64,000 bases of DNA from Stenotrophomonas sp. ASS1 (GCF_004346925.1 NZ_CP031167.1:1-64000), one strand, 5' to 3'; counted from the stretch's first letter, positions 19,229 to 29,691 are shown. Translations and numbers: made by a program. Notes: generated from the sequence alone by a model not told the origin.

Positions 19229-20431
19229 TCAGCCCTTGGCGACGGTGGCCACGGCCTTGGCGACGTATTCCAGGTTGTTCTGGTTCAGCGCGGCCACGCA
19301 GATGCGGCCGGTGCCGACGGCGTAGATGCCGAACTCGTCGCGCAGGCGCTCGACCTGCTCACGGCTCAGGCCGGAGTAGGAGAACATGCCGGCCTGCTCG
19401 TTGATGAAACCGAACTGCGGCGCGCCAGCGGCAGCCAGCTTCTCCACCAGGCCCTGGCGCAGGGCGTGGATGCGCTCGCGCATCTCGGTCAGCTCCTGCT
19501 CCCACATCGCACGCAGTTCCGGGTTGGTCAGCACGCCGGCCACCAGCGCGGCACCGTGGGTGGACGGGCTGGAGTAGATGGTGCGGATCACGCGCTTGAC
19601 CTGCGATTGCACGGCCTTGGCGTCAGCGGCGGTCGGCGCCACCATCGACAGCGCACCCACGCGTTCGCCGTATAGCGAGAACGACTTGGAGTACGAGTTG
19701 GCGACGATGAAGCTGTCGATGCCGGCTTCGGCGATGATGCGCACGGCGGCGCCGTCCTGCTCGATGCCCTTGTCGAAGCCCTGGTAGGCCATGTCGATGA
19801 AGGGGAACAGCTGCTTGTCCTTCAGCAGCTGCGCGACCTGCTTCCACTGGGTGACCGTGAGGTCGGCACCGGTGGGGTTGTGGCAGCAGGCGTGCAGCAG
19901 CACCACGGTGCCGGCGTCCAGCTTGCCCAGGTCGGCCAGCATGCCGTCGAAATCGACGCCATGGGTGGCCGGGTCGAAGTAGGTGTAATCCAGCACGTCG
20001 AAACCGGCGGCGCTGAACACCGCACGGTGGTTTTCCCAGCTCGGGTTGCTCAGCGCAACGGTGGCGTGCGGCAGCAGCTTCTTCAGCACATCGGCGCCGA
20101 CACGCAGCGCACCGCTGCCACCGACGGTCTGTGCGGTGGTGACGCGGCCGGCGGCCAGCAGCGGCGAGTCCTTGCCGAACACCAGCTCACGCGTCGCCTG
20201 CGTGTACGCCGGCAGGCCATCGATCGGCAGGTAGCCGCGCGGTTTGGCCTCGTTGGCGAGCTGCTGCTCGATCTGCTTGACGGCGCGCAGCAGCGGAATG
20301 CGGCCGCTCTCGTCGTAGTAGATGCCCACACCCAGGTTGACCTTGGTCGGGCGGCTGTCGGCGTTGTACGCCTCGGTCAGGCCCAGGATCGGGTCGCCTG
20401 GGACCAGTTCCACGTTTGCAAAGAAGGACAC
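19229..20431 (-). CDS. Aspartate/aromatic amino acid aminotransferase
   Basis: This class I PLP-dependent aminotransferase moves amino groups between aspartate or aromatic amino acids and 2-oxoglutarate (AspC/TyrB group). The PLP lysine is in SYSKSFSLYGERVG, and the phosphate-binding and substrate arginine regions (RVIRTIYSSPSTHG, GMFSYSGLS) are intact. I used the GTG at 20431 (reads MSFFANVELVPGDPILGL; 400 residues) because it gives the family N-terminus. The frame continues upstream without similarity. AspC and TyrB activities cannot be separated from sequence alone. It has its own terminator. Confidence 0.93.
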   Translation of the reverse strand: MSFFANVELVPGDPILGLTEAYNADSRPTKVNLGVGIYYDESGRIPLLRAVKQIEQQLANEAKPRGYLPIDGLPAYTQATRELVFGKDSPLLAAGRVTTAQTVGGSGALRVGADVLKKLLPHATVALSNPSWENHRAVFSAAGFDVLDYTYFDPATHGVDFDGMLADLGKLDAGTVVLLHACCHNPTGADLTVTQWKQVAQLLKDKQLFPFIDMAYQGFDKGIEQDGAAVRIIAEAGIDSFIVANSYSKSFSLYGERVGALSMVAPTAADAKAVQSQVKRVIRTIYSSPSTHGAALVAGVLTNPELRAMWEQELTEMRERIHALRQGLVEKLAAAGAPQFGFINEQAGMFSYSGLSREQVERLRDEFGIYAVGTGRICVAALNQNNLEYVAKAVATVAKG

Positions 20432-20602
20432 GGCGGTACTCGTTCGGTAGACGGAAAGGGGGAGGAATTGCGCCACGCGGTCTGCGGCTTTTCGGCCGGA
20501 AACAGCCCATCGTAACAAAGCCTGCCGGGGCTGGCCGCCGCCATCGTCATCCGCAGCCCCGTACCATGGCGTGCGTTGCCGCCCGATCCATCAACCTGAA
20601 TC

Positions 20603-22696
20603 ATGAATCCCGCCGCACGACGCCACTGCCTGCCGTTGTCCGCCCTGCTGCTGTCGCCACTGGCGGCCATGGCCGAGCCTGCGCCCACCGCCCTGCCTGC
20701 CGTGCAGGTGCAGGCGGCGCGGGTGCCGGGCATCGACCCGTTCGCGCTGCCGGCCAGCCAGGACACGGTCTGGATCGACGCCGGCCGGGCCGGCAACAGC
20801 GTGCAGTTGTCCGAGGCACTGGCCGGGGTGCCGGGACTGCTGGCGCGCGATCGGCAGAACTTCGCCCAGGATACGCAGCTGTCGATCCGTGGCTTCGGCG
20901 CGCGCTCGACCTTTGGGGTGCGCGGGGTGCGGGTGTTGATCGACGGGGTGCCGGCGACCATGCCTGATGGCCAGGGCCAGCTGTCGCATGCCAGCCTGTT
21001 GGGCGCCGAACGTATCGAGGTGCTGCGCGGGCCATTCTCGGCGCTGTACGGCAATTCCTCCGGCGGCGTGCTGCAGGTCTGGAGCGCGCAGGGCCAGGCC
21101 GGCGACCCGTGGCGGCTGCGCGTGAGCGCCGGCGCCGACAGCACGCTCAGTGTCGGCGCGCAGCTGAAGGGTGCCGGCCAAGCGCTGGACTACAACATCG
21201 CCGCCAATCACTTCCGCACCGAAGGATGGCGGGACCATAGCCGGGCGCGCCGTGAATCGCTCAACGCACGCATTGGTGGTGATCTGGGCGATGGACGGCT
21301 CGAGCTGCTGCTCAACGCGCTCGATGCCCCCGATGCGCAGGATCCGCTGGGCCTGAGCCGTTCCCAGGTGGCGGCCGATCCGCGCCAGGCCACGGCAGTG
21401 GCTCACCAGTACAACACCCGCAAATCGGTGCGCCAGCAGCAGGCTGGGTTGCGTTGGACCCGGGAAACGGGAGCGCAGCGCTGGCAATTGATGGGCTATG
21501 CCGGCCAGCGCGCGGTACGCCAGTACCTGCCGATTCCGCCGGCACCCCAGACCAACAGCCCGCTGCATGCCGGCGGCGTGATCGATCTGCAGGGCGGCTA
21601 TGGCGGGCTGGACGCGCGCTGGGGCTGGCACGGTGATCTGGCCGGGCGACCGCTGGACCTGGTAGCCGGGCTCAGCGCCGACCGTCAGCGCCAGCACCGC
21701 ACCGGCTACGAGAACTTCATCGGCAGCGCCCTGGGCGTGCGTGGGCGGCTGCGTCGTGACCAGATCGACGTCGTGCAGAACGTGGATCAGTTCGCCCAGG
21801 CCTGGTGGCAATGGAGCCCGCGTTGGTCGCTGCTGGCCGGGCTGCGCCACAGCGCCGTGCGATTCGAATCGAATGACCGCTACATCACCGGGCGCAATCC
21901 GGACGACAGCGGCCACCGTCGCTATCAGGCAACCACGCCGGTGGCAGGTGTCAGCTTCGAGGCCAGCCCGCAGTGGCGGCTGCACGCCGCCGTGGGCCGG
22001 GGCTTTGAGACGCCTACCTTCAATGAGCTGGGGTATCGCGCCGACGGCCAGGCGGGATTGGCACTGGATCTGGCGGCCGCGCGCAGCCGCAATCTGGAGA
22101 TAGGCAGCAAATGGCACGCACAGGACGGAACCCAGCTTGATATCAGCCTGTTCCGCGCAGATGCCAACGATGAGCTGGCAGTTGCGAGCAACTCTGGTGG
22201 GCGCAGCACCTATCGCAACATCGGCCGCACCCGCCGCCAGGGTGTGGAACTGCAGTACCGACAGCCGCTGGCCGAGCAGTTGGAACTGCAGCTGGCATGG
22301 ACATGGCTGCAGGCGCAGGTGCGCTCGCCGTACCTGACCTCGAACAGCGTGGTCGCCGCGGGCAGCCGCCTGCCTGGTGTGCCGCAGCAGCAGGCCTTCG
22401 CCAGGCTGCAGTGGACCCCTGCCGACTGGCAGTGGGCGCTGGAGGCCTCCGCCAGCAGCGATACCGTGGTCAACGACGTGGCCACCGAGCGTGCGCCCGG
22501 CTTTGCCCTGCTGCATCTGGAAGCCGGCCGTCGCTGGACGCTGCTGGGTGGCGAGCTGCGCGCCTTCGCCCGGCTGGAGAATGTGCTGGACCAGGCCTAC
22601 ATCGGCTCGGTGATCGTCAACGATGGCAATGGCCGCTTCTACGAGCCGGGACCGGGACGGCGGGCCAACATCGGCCTGCAATGGTCGTGGCGTTGA
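20603..22696 (+). CDS. TonB-dependent outer-membrane receptor
   Basis: The 697-residue protein has a signal peptide (cut near AAMA), a plug domain (LSEALAGVPGLLARDRQN, SIRGFGARSTFGVRGV, RIEVLRGPFSALYGNSSGG) and a 22-strand barrel ending in an aromatic-rich C-terminus (NIGLQWSWR). It would import a ligand using the TonB-ExbB-ExbD motor encoded at 10.6-13.1 kb. The ligand is not visible from the sequence, and no Fur-type site was found upstream. It is transcribed divergently from the aminotransferase, 171 bases away. Confidence 0.9.
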   Translation: MNPAARRHCLPLSALLLSPLAAMAEPAPTALPAVQVQAARVPGIDPFALPASQDTVWIDAGRAGNSVQLSEALAGVPGLLARDRQNFAQDTQLSIRGFGARSTFGVRGVRVLIDGVPATMPDGQGQLSHASLLGAERIEVLRGPFSALYGNSSGGVLQVWSAQGQAGDPWRLRVSAGADSTLSVGAQLKGAGQALDYNIAANHFRTEGWRDHSRARRESLNARIGGDLGDGRLELLLNALDAPDAQDPLGLSRSQVAADPRQATAVAHQYNTRKSVRQQQAGLRWTRETGAQRWQLMGYAGQRAVRQYLPIPPAPQTNSPLHAGGVIDLQGGYGGLDARWGWHGDLAGRPLDLVAGLSADRQRQHRTGYENFIGSALGVRGRLRRDQIDVVQNVDQFAQAWWQWSPRWSLLAGLRHSAVRFESNDRYITGRNPDDSGHRRYQATTPVAGVSFEASPQWRLHAAVGRGFETPTFNELGYRADGQAGLALDLAAARSRNLEIGSKWHAQDGTQLDISLFRADANDELAVASNSGGRSTYRNIGRTRRQGVELQYRQPLAEQLELQLAWTWLQAQVRSPYLTSNSVVAAGSRLPGVPQQQAFARLQWTPADWQWALEASASSDTVVNDVATERAPGFALLHLEAGRRWTLLGGELRAFARLENVLDQAYIGSVIVNDGNGRFYEPGPGRRANIGLQWSWR

Positions 22697-22700
22697 AGGG

Positions 22701-22847
22701 GTAGTGCCGGCCGCTGGCCGGCATCGCGCCGTGCAGGACGTCAGGAGGTTGCCGGCCAGCGGCCGGCACTACCGGTCAGTCGGGGGCCCTGGCCAGAATC
22801 GCGCTGTGCAGGACGTCAGGGGGTTGCCGGCCAGCGGCCGGCACTAC
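22701..22847. repeat. Three SMAG-type palindromes with a 75-bp tandem duplication
   Basis: Units at 22701-22723 (GTAGTGCCGG... orientation), 22750-22772 and 22825-22847 (inverted) have TGCCGGCC/GGCCGGCA arms. The DNA around the second and third units is duplicated with a 74-75-base offset. The duplicate at 22775-22796 copies the last codons of the minus-strand gene that ends at 22850. Confidence 0.9.
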
Positions 22848-22849
22848 CG

Positions 22850-23735
<886 letters not shown>

Positions 23736-23739
<4 letters not shown>

Positions 23740-23809
23740 TGCCGGCCGCTGGCCGGCAACCCCAGGAAACTTCAGGCCGCGAGCTCTGCCGGCCAGCAGC
23801 CGGCACTAC
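23736..23809. repeat. Inverted pair of SMAG-type palindromes
   Basis: One unit lies at 23736-23758 and an inverted unit, with the arm slightly changed (CAGCAGC), at 23787-23809. Confidence 0.9.
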
Positions 23810-23903
23810 CGCATCTGCGTAGAACCCACGTGCACGGTATCGACACGGGTGGTTTACACCGCCCATCCGAAGCTGGATGCCCTGCCCCGCCAAAGGTACG
23901 CCC

Positions 23904-24809
23904 ATGGCCCGCCCGATCTGGACCGGCACGCTGTCGTTTGGCCTGCTCAACGTGCCGGTGTCGCTGATGTCCGGCGAACGCAAGGTCGACCTGCAGTTCC
24001 GCATGCTCGACTCCCGCGACCGCAAGCCGATCCGTTTCGAACGGGTCAACGCCGACACCGGCGAGGAGGTGCCCTGGAAGGACATCGTCAAAGCCTATGA
24101 GTACGACAAGGGCAGTTATGTCGTGCTGGAGGAAGGTGATATCCGTTCGGCGGCGCCGGAAAGCCACGAAGCGGTGGAGGTGGAATCGTTCGTGGATGCG
24201 GCGCAGATCGACCCACGCTACTACGAGAAACCGTATCTGCTGGTGCCTGGCAAGAAGGCCGAAAAGGGCTATGTGCTGTTGCGCGAAACGCTGCGCAGTA
24301 CCGGCAAGGTGGGCATCGCGCGGGTGGTGGTGCGCACGCGCGAATACCTGTGCGCGGTGATGCCGCATGAGGACGCGCTGGTGTTGATGATCCTGCGCTA
24401 TCCGCAGGAGCTGGTGGATCCCGAGGACTACAAGCTGCCCACCGGAAAACTGTCCGACTATCGCATCACCAGCAAGGAAACGGCGATGGCCGAACAGCTG
24501 ATCGAGTCGATGGCCGGCGACTGGGATCCGTCGCAGTACCACGATGAATTCCGCGAGCGCCTGCAGCAGGTGTTGAACAAGCGCATCAAATCCAAGGGCG
24601 GCACCACCCGGGTGGACGATGAGCCGGCACCGCGCGAGGACGCCAGTACCAATGTGGTCGACTTCATGGCGCTGCTGCAGAAGAGCCTGGATGCGAACAA
24701 GCGAACGCCAGCGAAGAAGGCCGCAACGCGCAAAGCAGCCGCCAAGTCGCCAGTGAAGAAGGCCGCCAAAAAGGCCGTAAAGAAGACCACGCGGCGCAAG
24801 GCAGGTTGA
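23904..24809 (+). CDS. ku: Ku protein (non-homologous end joining)
   Basis: Bacterial Ku binds double-strand ends as a homodimer and recruits LigD. The 301-residue product starts MARPIWTGTLSFGLLNVPV, the hallmark N-terminus of the family, and includes the Ku core (EKPYLLVPGKKAEKGYVLLR). The C-terminus is a lysine-rich tail of about 35 residues (KKAATRKAAAKSPVKKAAKK), which in other bacteria aids DNA binding and sliding. The ATG at 23904 fits the family; nine upstream codons would not. ligD begins three bases after the stop. Confidence 0.96.
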   Translation: MARPIWTGTLSFGLLNVPVSLMSGERKVDLQFRMLDSRDRKPIRFERVNADTGEEVPWKDIVKAYEYDKGSYVVLEEGDIRSAAPESHEAVEVESFVDAAQIDPRYYEKPYLLVPGKKAEKGYVLLRETLRSTGKVGIARVVVRTREYLCAVMPHEDALVLMILRYPQELVDPEDYKLPTGKLSDYRITSKETAMAEQLIESMAGDWDPSQYHDEFRERLQQVLNKRIKSKGGTTRVDDEPAPREDASTNVVDFMALLQKSLDANKRTPAKKAATRKAAAKSPVKKAAKKAVKKTTRRKAG

Positions 24810-24812
24810 ACC

Positions 24813-27299
24813 ATGTCGCTGCACCAGTACCGGCGCAAGCGCAGACTGGGTGGTGGCGCCGGGCAGACGCCGGAGCCTGACGACACGCCCGCACGCGGCG
24901 ATCCGAAGCGGCGGCCGACCTTCGTCATCCAGCTGCATCACGCAAGCTCGCGTCACTATGACTTCCGCCTGGAAATGGACGGCGTACTGAAGAGCTGGGC
25001 CGTGCCCAAGGGGCCTTCGCTGCGCGTCGGTGAGAAGCGGCTGGCCGTGGAGGTGGAAGATCACCCGTTGTCCTACGCCGGTTTCGAAGGAGACATTCCT
25101 GAAGGCCACTATGGCGCTGGCCACGTGGATGTCTTCGATCACGGCACCTGGGCCTGTGAAGGTGATCCACTGCAGGCGCTGGCGGCTGGAAAGATCGACT
25201 TCGTGCTGCACGGGCAACGCCTGGCCGGTGGCTGGAAGCTGGTGCGTACGGCAATGAAAGGGCGTCAGGTGCAGTGGCTGCTGATCAAGCGCGACGACGG
25301 CGAAGCGCGCGACGCGGAGGCGGATGACCTGCTGACGGCACCCACGCCGAAACGAGCATCTGCGGCGAAGAAGCGTTCCACAGCGAAGGCGGCGCGTGCT
25401 GCACCCGTCGCACGCACGACCACGCGCAAGGCCGATGCGCGTTGGCATGCACGCGCGCTGCAACTGCACGGCGCACGTGATACGCCCTATCCCCTTGGGT
25501 TCAAACCGCAGTTGACCGATCATCGCGACAGTGCCCCCGACGGCGAGCGCTGGCTGCACGAGATCAAGTGGGACGGCTATCGTCTGCTGGCCGATCTGCA
25601 CAATGGCGAGGTGAAACTCCGCTCGCGCAACGGCCTGGACTGGACGGCCGATTTTCCCGAGGTCGCGCAGGCCGTGCTGGCGCTGCCGGTGCGCGATGCG
25701 CGCCTGGATGGCGAGCTGGTGGTTCTGGACAAGGAAGGACGCAGCGATTTCGCAGCACTGCAGCGCGTGATCGATGGAAGCTCGAAGCAACCATTGCGTT
25801 ACATCGTGTTCGATCTTCCGGATGTGGCCGGCGTGGACATCAGTCGTGCGCCGTTGCTGGAACGCAAGGCGCTGCTGAAGGATCTCATCGGGCCGGCGCC
25901 CGGCACACTGGCCTTCAGCGAACACGTGGTCGACCATGGGCCGCAGGTGTTCGATGCCAGCGGCGAGGCGGGCTTCGAAGGCATCGTGAGCAAGCAGGTG
26001 GATGCGCCGTACGTAAACACCCGCGCGCGCAGCTGGGTGAAGGTGAAGCACGAAGACACCGACGAGTTCGTGATCGTCGGCTATACGGCACCCAAGGGTT
26101 CCCGGGTGGGATTCGGCTCGCTGCTTCTGGCCGCGCCGGACAAGGCCGGGCTGCGCTATGTGGGCCGCGTGGGTACCGGCTTCGACGACGAGCGCCTGCG
26201 CGCGCTGCTCAAGGCACTGCAGCCTTTGGCAGTGAAGACGTCGGTGCTGCAGCTGCCGGCGCATGTGCCGTTCCGCGCCGCCAGCGTAAGCTGGGTGAAA
26301 CCGGTGACGGTCGCGGAGGTGGCGTTCCGTGGCTGGGGCAAGGAAGGCCTGCTGCGCCAGGCCAGTTTCAAGCGGTTGCGCAGCGACAAGCAGAAGGAGG
26401 ACCTGGGAATGAGCACCGCAGATGCCGAAGCCGGAGGTGAGGTCCAGATCACCCATCCTGAGCGGGTGGTGTTTCCAAAGCAGAAACTGAGCAAGGGCGA
26501 CGTGGCCGACTACTACCAGCGCATGGCGCGCTGGATCCTGCCTGAAATCACCGGGCGTCCGCTGTCACTGCTGCGCTGCCCGGACGGCGTCGGCAAGGCC
26601 TGCTTCTTCCAGAAGCACCATGGCCCCGGCCTGGGCGATGCGGTACATGCGGTGCCCCTGCAGCAGAAAAGCGGCCGCGAGGACTACGTTTACATCGACG
26701 ATGCAAGAGGACTGCTGCAGCTGGTGCAGATGAACACCCTGGAACTGCATCCCTGGGGGGCGACCGTGGCTGACCCCGAGCATCCGGATCGACTGGTGTT
26801 CGATCTCGACCCTGGTGACGGCGTCAGCTGGGCACAGGTGAAAGCCGGTGCACGCGATGTGCGTGACCGCCTGCAGCAGGTGGGTCTGGAGAGCTTCGTA
26901 CGCCTGTCTGGCGGCAAGGGGGTGCACGTGGTGGTGCCACTGCAGCCCAAGGCTGGCTGGGACGAAGCCAAGGCATTCTGCGAGGCGTTCGCACAGGCGA
27001 TGGCGGAGCAGGCGCCGGACCGCTACGTGGCGACGATGAGCAAGGCGAAGCGCAATGGCGTCATCTTCATCGACTGGCTGCGCAACACCCGAGGCGCCAC
27101 CAGCGTGTGCTCGTGGTCGCTGCGTGCACGCGATTCTGGCGGCGTGGCGGTGCCGCTGCGCTGGGAAGAACTGGCGCGGGTGAGCGCGGCCGACGCGTTT
27201 CCGATGGCCAAGGCGCTGGCGCGTGCCAAGCGGCTGAAGGGTGACCCATGGCAAGGCATCGCGCGATTGAAGCAGACGCTGCCGTCGCTGAAGCGGTAG
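24813..27299 (+). CDS. ligD: Multifunctional DNA ligase D
   Basis: LigD processes and seals ends held by Ku. The 828-residue protein has three domains in the order 3'-phosphoesterase (about residues 28-165, HHASSRHYDFRLEMDG), ATP-dependent ligase (about 215-520, with the adenylated lysine Lys252 in EIKWDGYR) and a primase-like polymerase (about 540-820, with FDLDPGDG and RLSGGKGVHVVVP). This is the Pseudomonas-type order; Mycobacterium has the polymerase first. It is cotranscribed with ku. The stop codon TAG lies in the GTAG of a SMAG repeat. Confidence 0.97.
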   Translation: MSLHQYRRKRRLGGGAGQTPEPDDTPARGDPKRRPTFVIQLHHASSRHYDFRLEMDGVLKSWAVPKGPSLRVGEKRLAVEVEDHPLSYAGFEGDIPEGHYGAGHVDVFDHGTWACEGDPLQALAAGKIDFVLHGQRLAGGWKLVRTAMKGRQVQWLLIKRDDGEARDAEADDLLTAPTPKRASAAKKRSTAKAARAAPVARTTTRKADARWHARALQLHGARDTPYPLGFKPQLTDHRDSAPDGERWLHEIKWDGYRLLADLHNGEVKLRSRNGLDWTADFPEVAQAVLALPVRDARLDGELVVLDKEGRSDFAALQRVIDGSSKQPLRYIVFDLPDVAGVDISRAPLLERKALLKDLIGPAPGTLAFSEHVVDHGPQVFDASGEAGFEGIVSKQVDAPYVNTRARSWVKVKHEDTDEFVIVGYTAPKGSRVGFGSLLLAAPDKAGLRYVGRVGTGFDDERLRALLKALQPLAVKTSVLQLPAHVPFRAASVSWVKPVTVAEVAFRGWGKEGLLRQASFKRLRSDKQKEDLGMSTADAEAGGEVQITHPERVVFPKQKLSKGDVADYYQRMARWILPEITGRPLSLLRCPDGVGKACFFQKHHGPGLGDAVHAVPLQQKSGREDYVYIDDARGLLQLVQMNTLELHPWGATVADPEHPDRLVFDLDPGDGVSWAQVKAGARDVRDRLQQVGLESFVRLSGGKGVHVVVPLQPKAGWDEAKAFCEAFAQAMAEQAPDRYVATMSKAKRNGVIFIDWLRNTRGATSVCSWSLRARDSGGVAVPLRWEELARVSAADAFPMAKALARAKRLKGDPWQGIARLKQTLPSLKR

Positions 27300-27360
27300 T
27301 GCCGGCCGCTGGCCGGCACCTGTAGGATGGGCGAGGTTGCCGGCCAGCGGCCGGCACTAC
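27296..27360. repeat. Inverted pair of SMAG-type palindromes
   Basis: Units are at 27296-27318 and, inverted, 27338-27360. They separate ligD from the convergent small membrane gene. Confidence 0.9.
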
Positions 27361-27370
27361 CTGGATGCGC

Positions 27371-27763
27371 TCAGCGCGGATCGCGCGACGCGCGGCGGCC
27401 GAACCACCAGCCGGCCAGCAGCTGCAACGGCAGCGATGCCAGCAGCGAAATGACGAACCAGAGCGGGAAATCCGCGCCTGCGGTCCACATCGCGTAACCG
27501 CATCCGAGTGCGATCAACGACCAGATCGAAAAACCATGCGAACGCGGCCACCACGGTGCGTAGTAGGTGGCGAAGGAAATGCCAGCGACGCCGCCGAGCA
27601 CGCTGAAGGCCAGGTCCCACCCCAGCTGCACGCTGTTGTTGTCCGGCGACATGCCCAGCAACGGGGGCAGCCAGCTGGCGACGCTGCTGACCAGCGCAAG
27701 CGACAGCACGCCGCCGATCAGGGCGACGAGGGACAGGAACAGGGTCTTGAGCAGGCCGGGCAT
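27371..27763 (-). CDS. Four-helix inner-membrane protein of unknown function
   Basis: The 130-residue protein is mostly hydrophobic with about four predicted membrane helices (LFLSLVALIGGVLSLALVSS, WDLAFSVLGGVAGISFATYY, SIWSLIALGCGYAMW and FVISLLASLPLQLLAGWWF) and ends in a short basic tail. I do not recognise the family. TACAAT lies 6 nt before the ATG, so the mRNA is probably leaderless. The gene is bracketed by SMAG palindromes. Confidence 0.7.
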   Translation of the reverse strand: MPGLLKTLFLSLVALIGGVLSLALVSSVASWLPPLLGMSPDNNSVQLGWDLAFSVLGGVAGISFATYYAPWWPRSHGFSIWSLIALGCGYAMWTAGADFPLWFVISLLASLPLQLLAGWWFGRRASRDPR

Positions 27764-27769
27764 GCGCGC

Positions 27770-27775
27770 ATTGTA
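27770..27775 (-). promoter_or_regulatory. -10 element, leaderless mRNA of the membrane protein
   Basis: Read on the minus strand, TACAAT ends 6 nt before the ATG at 27763. No ribosome-binding site is present between them. Confidence 0.55.
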
Positions 27776-27798
27776 CGGCTGTCACAGAGTGCCCGGGT

Positions 27799-27860
27799 TG
27801 CCGGCCAGCGGGCGGCACTACCGAACCGACTGGGGTTTGCCGGCCAACGGCCGGCACTAC
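27799..27860. repeat. Two SMAG-type palindromes in the same orientation
   Basis: Units are at 27799-27821 (one arm changed to GGGCGGCA) and 27838-27860 (arm with AACGG), both in the CTAC-ending orientation. Confidence 0.85.
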
Positions 27861-27928
27861 CGGGGATAGGCATGGCCGCCGCGTCCGTGGGAGAGGGGGA
27901 CGGAGCGACGGCGGCCATGCACAGGCGG

Positions 27929-28957
27929 TCAGGCGGCGAAGTCGAGCACCACGCGGCCTTCGATGGTGCCCGCGTGCATGCGCGCGAACACGTCGTTGAT
28001 GTTTTCCAGGCGGTCGGTGCTGACCGTGGCCGCGACCTTGCCTTCGGCGGCGAACTGCAGCGACTCCTGCAGGTCCAGCCGGGTGCCGACGATCGAGCCA
28101 CGCACGGTGATGCCGTTGAGCACCATGCCGAAGATGTCCAGCGGGAAATTGCCGGGTGGCAGGCCATTGAGCGAGACGGTGCCGCCACGGCGGACCATGC
28201 CCAGTGCCTGCTCGAACGCCTTCGGCGAAACCGCGGTGACCAGCGCACCGTGCGCGCCACCGATTTCCTTCTTCAGGAAGGCGGCGGGGTCGGTGGTGAG
28301 CGCGTTGACAGTGATCTGCGCGCCGAGCTGCCGGGCCAATGCCAGCTTGCTGTCGTCCACATCCACCGCAGCCACGTTCAGGCCCATCGCGCGGGCGTAC
28401 TGCACCGCCATGTGGCCCAGGCCACCGATGCCGGAAATCGCCACCCAGTCACCGGGCTTGGTGTCGGTGACTTTCAGGCCCTTGTAGACGGTCACGCCGG
28501 CGCACAGCACCGGCGCGATCTCGACGAAGCCCACGTCCTTCGGAAGCAGGCCGACATAGTTGGCATCAGCCACTGCGTACTCGGCGAAGCCGCCGTTGAC
28601 CGAGTAACCGGTGTTGCGCTGTGTCTCGCACAGCGTTTCCCAGCCACCCAGGCAGTGTTCGCAATGGCCACACGCCGAGTACAACCAGGGGATGCCGACC
28701 CTGTCGCCTTCCTTGACGTGCCCTACCCCGCCTCCCACGGCCACGATGTGCCCCACGCCCTCGTGGCCGGGGATGAACGGCGGGTTCGGTTTCACCGGCC
28801 AGTCGCCCTCGGCGGCGTGCAGGTCGGTGTGGCAGACGCCACAGGCCTCGATCTTGACCAGTACTTCGCCCGCCCCCGGGCGCGGTACCTGGACTTCCTC
28901 GATCACCAGTGGCTTGCCGAACTCACGCACCACGGCGGCCTTCATGGTCGAATTCAT
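27929..28957 (-). CDS. adhP: Zinc-dependent alcohol dehydrogenase, AdhP type
   Basis: This medium-chain dehydrogenase oxidises primary alcohols such as ethanol with NAD, or reduces aldehydes. The 342-residue protein has the catalytic zinc site (CGVCHTDLH with Cys and His, and a later Cys), the structural zinc cysteines in [15 protein letters not shown], and a Rossmann motif [13 protein letters not shown]. The start at 28957 ([10 protein letters not shown]) follows a GGAG site; a second ATG lies 12 bases downstream. A perfect FNR/ANR-type box lies 58-71 bases upstream of the start codon, which suggests induction under low oxygen. Confidence 0.93.
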   Translation of the reverse strand: MNSTMKAAVVREFGKPLVIEEVQVPRPGAGEVLVKIEACGVCHTDLHAAEGDWPVKPNPPFIPGHEGVGHIVAVGGGVGHVKEGDRVGIPWLYSACGHCEHCLGGWETLCETQRNTGYSVNGGFAEYAVADANYVGLLPKDVGFVEIAPVLCAGVTVYKGLKVTDTKPGDWVAISGIGGLGHMAVQYARAMGLNVAAVDVDDSKLALARQLGAQITVNALTTDPAAFLKKEIGGAHGALVTAVSPKAFEQALGMVRRGGTVSLNGLPPGNFPLDIFGMVLNGITVRGSIVGTRLDLQESLQFAAEGKVAATVSTDRLENINDVFARMHAGTIEGRVVLDFAA

Positions 28958-28993
28958 GTTCGGATCTCCGTAGTGCGCTTGCCCACAGAATGA

Positions 28994-29012
28994 CGCCGGC
29001 TCGAGGCCGGCG
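28994..29012 (-). terminator. Hairpin between eda and adhP
   Basis: CGCCGGC and GCCGGCG form a 7-bp stem with a 5-base loop, downstream of eda on the minus strand. The T-run is weak, so termination is uncertain. Confidence 0.4.
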
Positions 29013-29014
29013 CT

Positions 29015-29028
29015 TTGATCACGATCAA
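29015..29028. promoter_or_regulatory. FNR/ANR-type box upstream of adhP
   Basis: TTGATCACGATCAA is a perfect match to TTGAT-N4-ATCAA, inside the longer palindrome TTTGATCACGATCAAA (29014-29029). Its centre is about 64 bases before the adhP start. A class II promoter, centred at -41.5, would start transcription near 28980. Confidence 0.7.
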
Positions 29029-29052
29029 ACCTTTGACGATTCGTGCAGCGGT

Positions 29053-29691
29053 TCAGCCGGCCAGTACCGAGGCCTCGCGGGCCAGACGCTCGATCGCATC
29101 CCAGTCGCGGGTCTGCAGCAGCGCCGGGGTGGTCAGCCACGAGCCGCCCACGCACAGCACGTTGGGCAGGTGCAGGAACTGCGGCGCGGTCTGCGCGCTG
29201 ATGCCGCCGGTCGGGCAGAAGCGCACATCGGCGAACGGGCCGTGCCAGGCCGCCAGCAGCGCAGCGCCACCGGCCTGCACCGCCGGGAAGAACTTGAAGG
29301 TGTCGTGGCCGTGCTCCAGGCCCAGGATCAGGTCGGAGGCAGTGGCGGCACCGGGCAGGTATGGCAGGTCGGCATCACGCGCGGCGGCATACAGCGTCGG
29401 GGTGGCACCGGGGGACACCGCGAAACGCGCACCGGCCTGCTTGGCTGCCTGCATCTGCGCGGCGTTGAGCACGGTGCCGGCACCGATTACCGCATCGGGC
29501 ACGGCCTCGACCATCGCCTTGATCGCATCCAGCGCCTGCGGCGTGCGCAGCGTCACTTCGATCACCGGCAGGCCACCGCGGAACAGCGCCTGGGCCACTT
29601 CGACCGCTTCATTCACATCTTCGGGGGTGTACACCGGAATCACCGGTGCCAGCTTCAACAGCGCGCGCAGGCGCGGATCAGCGCTGGACAT
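29053..29691 (-). CDS. eda: KDPG/KHG aldolase (2-dehydro-3-deoxyphosphogluconate aldolase)
   Basis: Eda splits 2-keto-3-deoxy-6-phosphogluconate to pyruvate and glyceraldehyde 3-phosphate in the Entner-Doudoroff pathway. The 212-residue protein has the catalytic Glu in PVIEVTLRT, the Schiff-base lysine in DTFKFFPA, and the phosphate-binding GGISAQ/PTGG region. The start at 29691 follows an AAGGAGC ribosome-binding site. No edd gene is in the window, so the rest of the pathway lies elsewhere. adhP is downstream in the same direction. Confidence 0.95.
   Translation of the reverse strand: MSSADPRLRALLKLAPVIPVYTPEDVNEAVEVAQALFRGGLPVIEVTLRTPQALDAIKAMVEAVPDAVIGAGTVLNAAQMQAAKQAGARFAVSPGATPTLYAAARDADLPYLPGAATASDLILGLEHGHDTFKFFPAVQAGGAALLAAWHGPFADVRFCPTGGISAQTAPQFLHLPNVLCVGGSWLTTPALLQTRDWDAIERLAREASVLAG

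Noticed and set aside
20591..22681. 696-codon open frame antisense to the first TonB-dependent receptor
   Set aside because: The forward frame has clear receptor motifs; the reverse frame has none.
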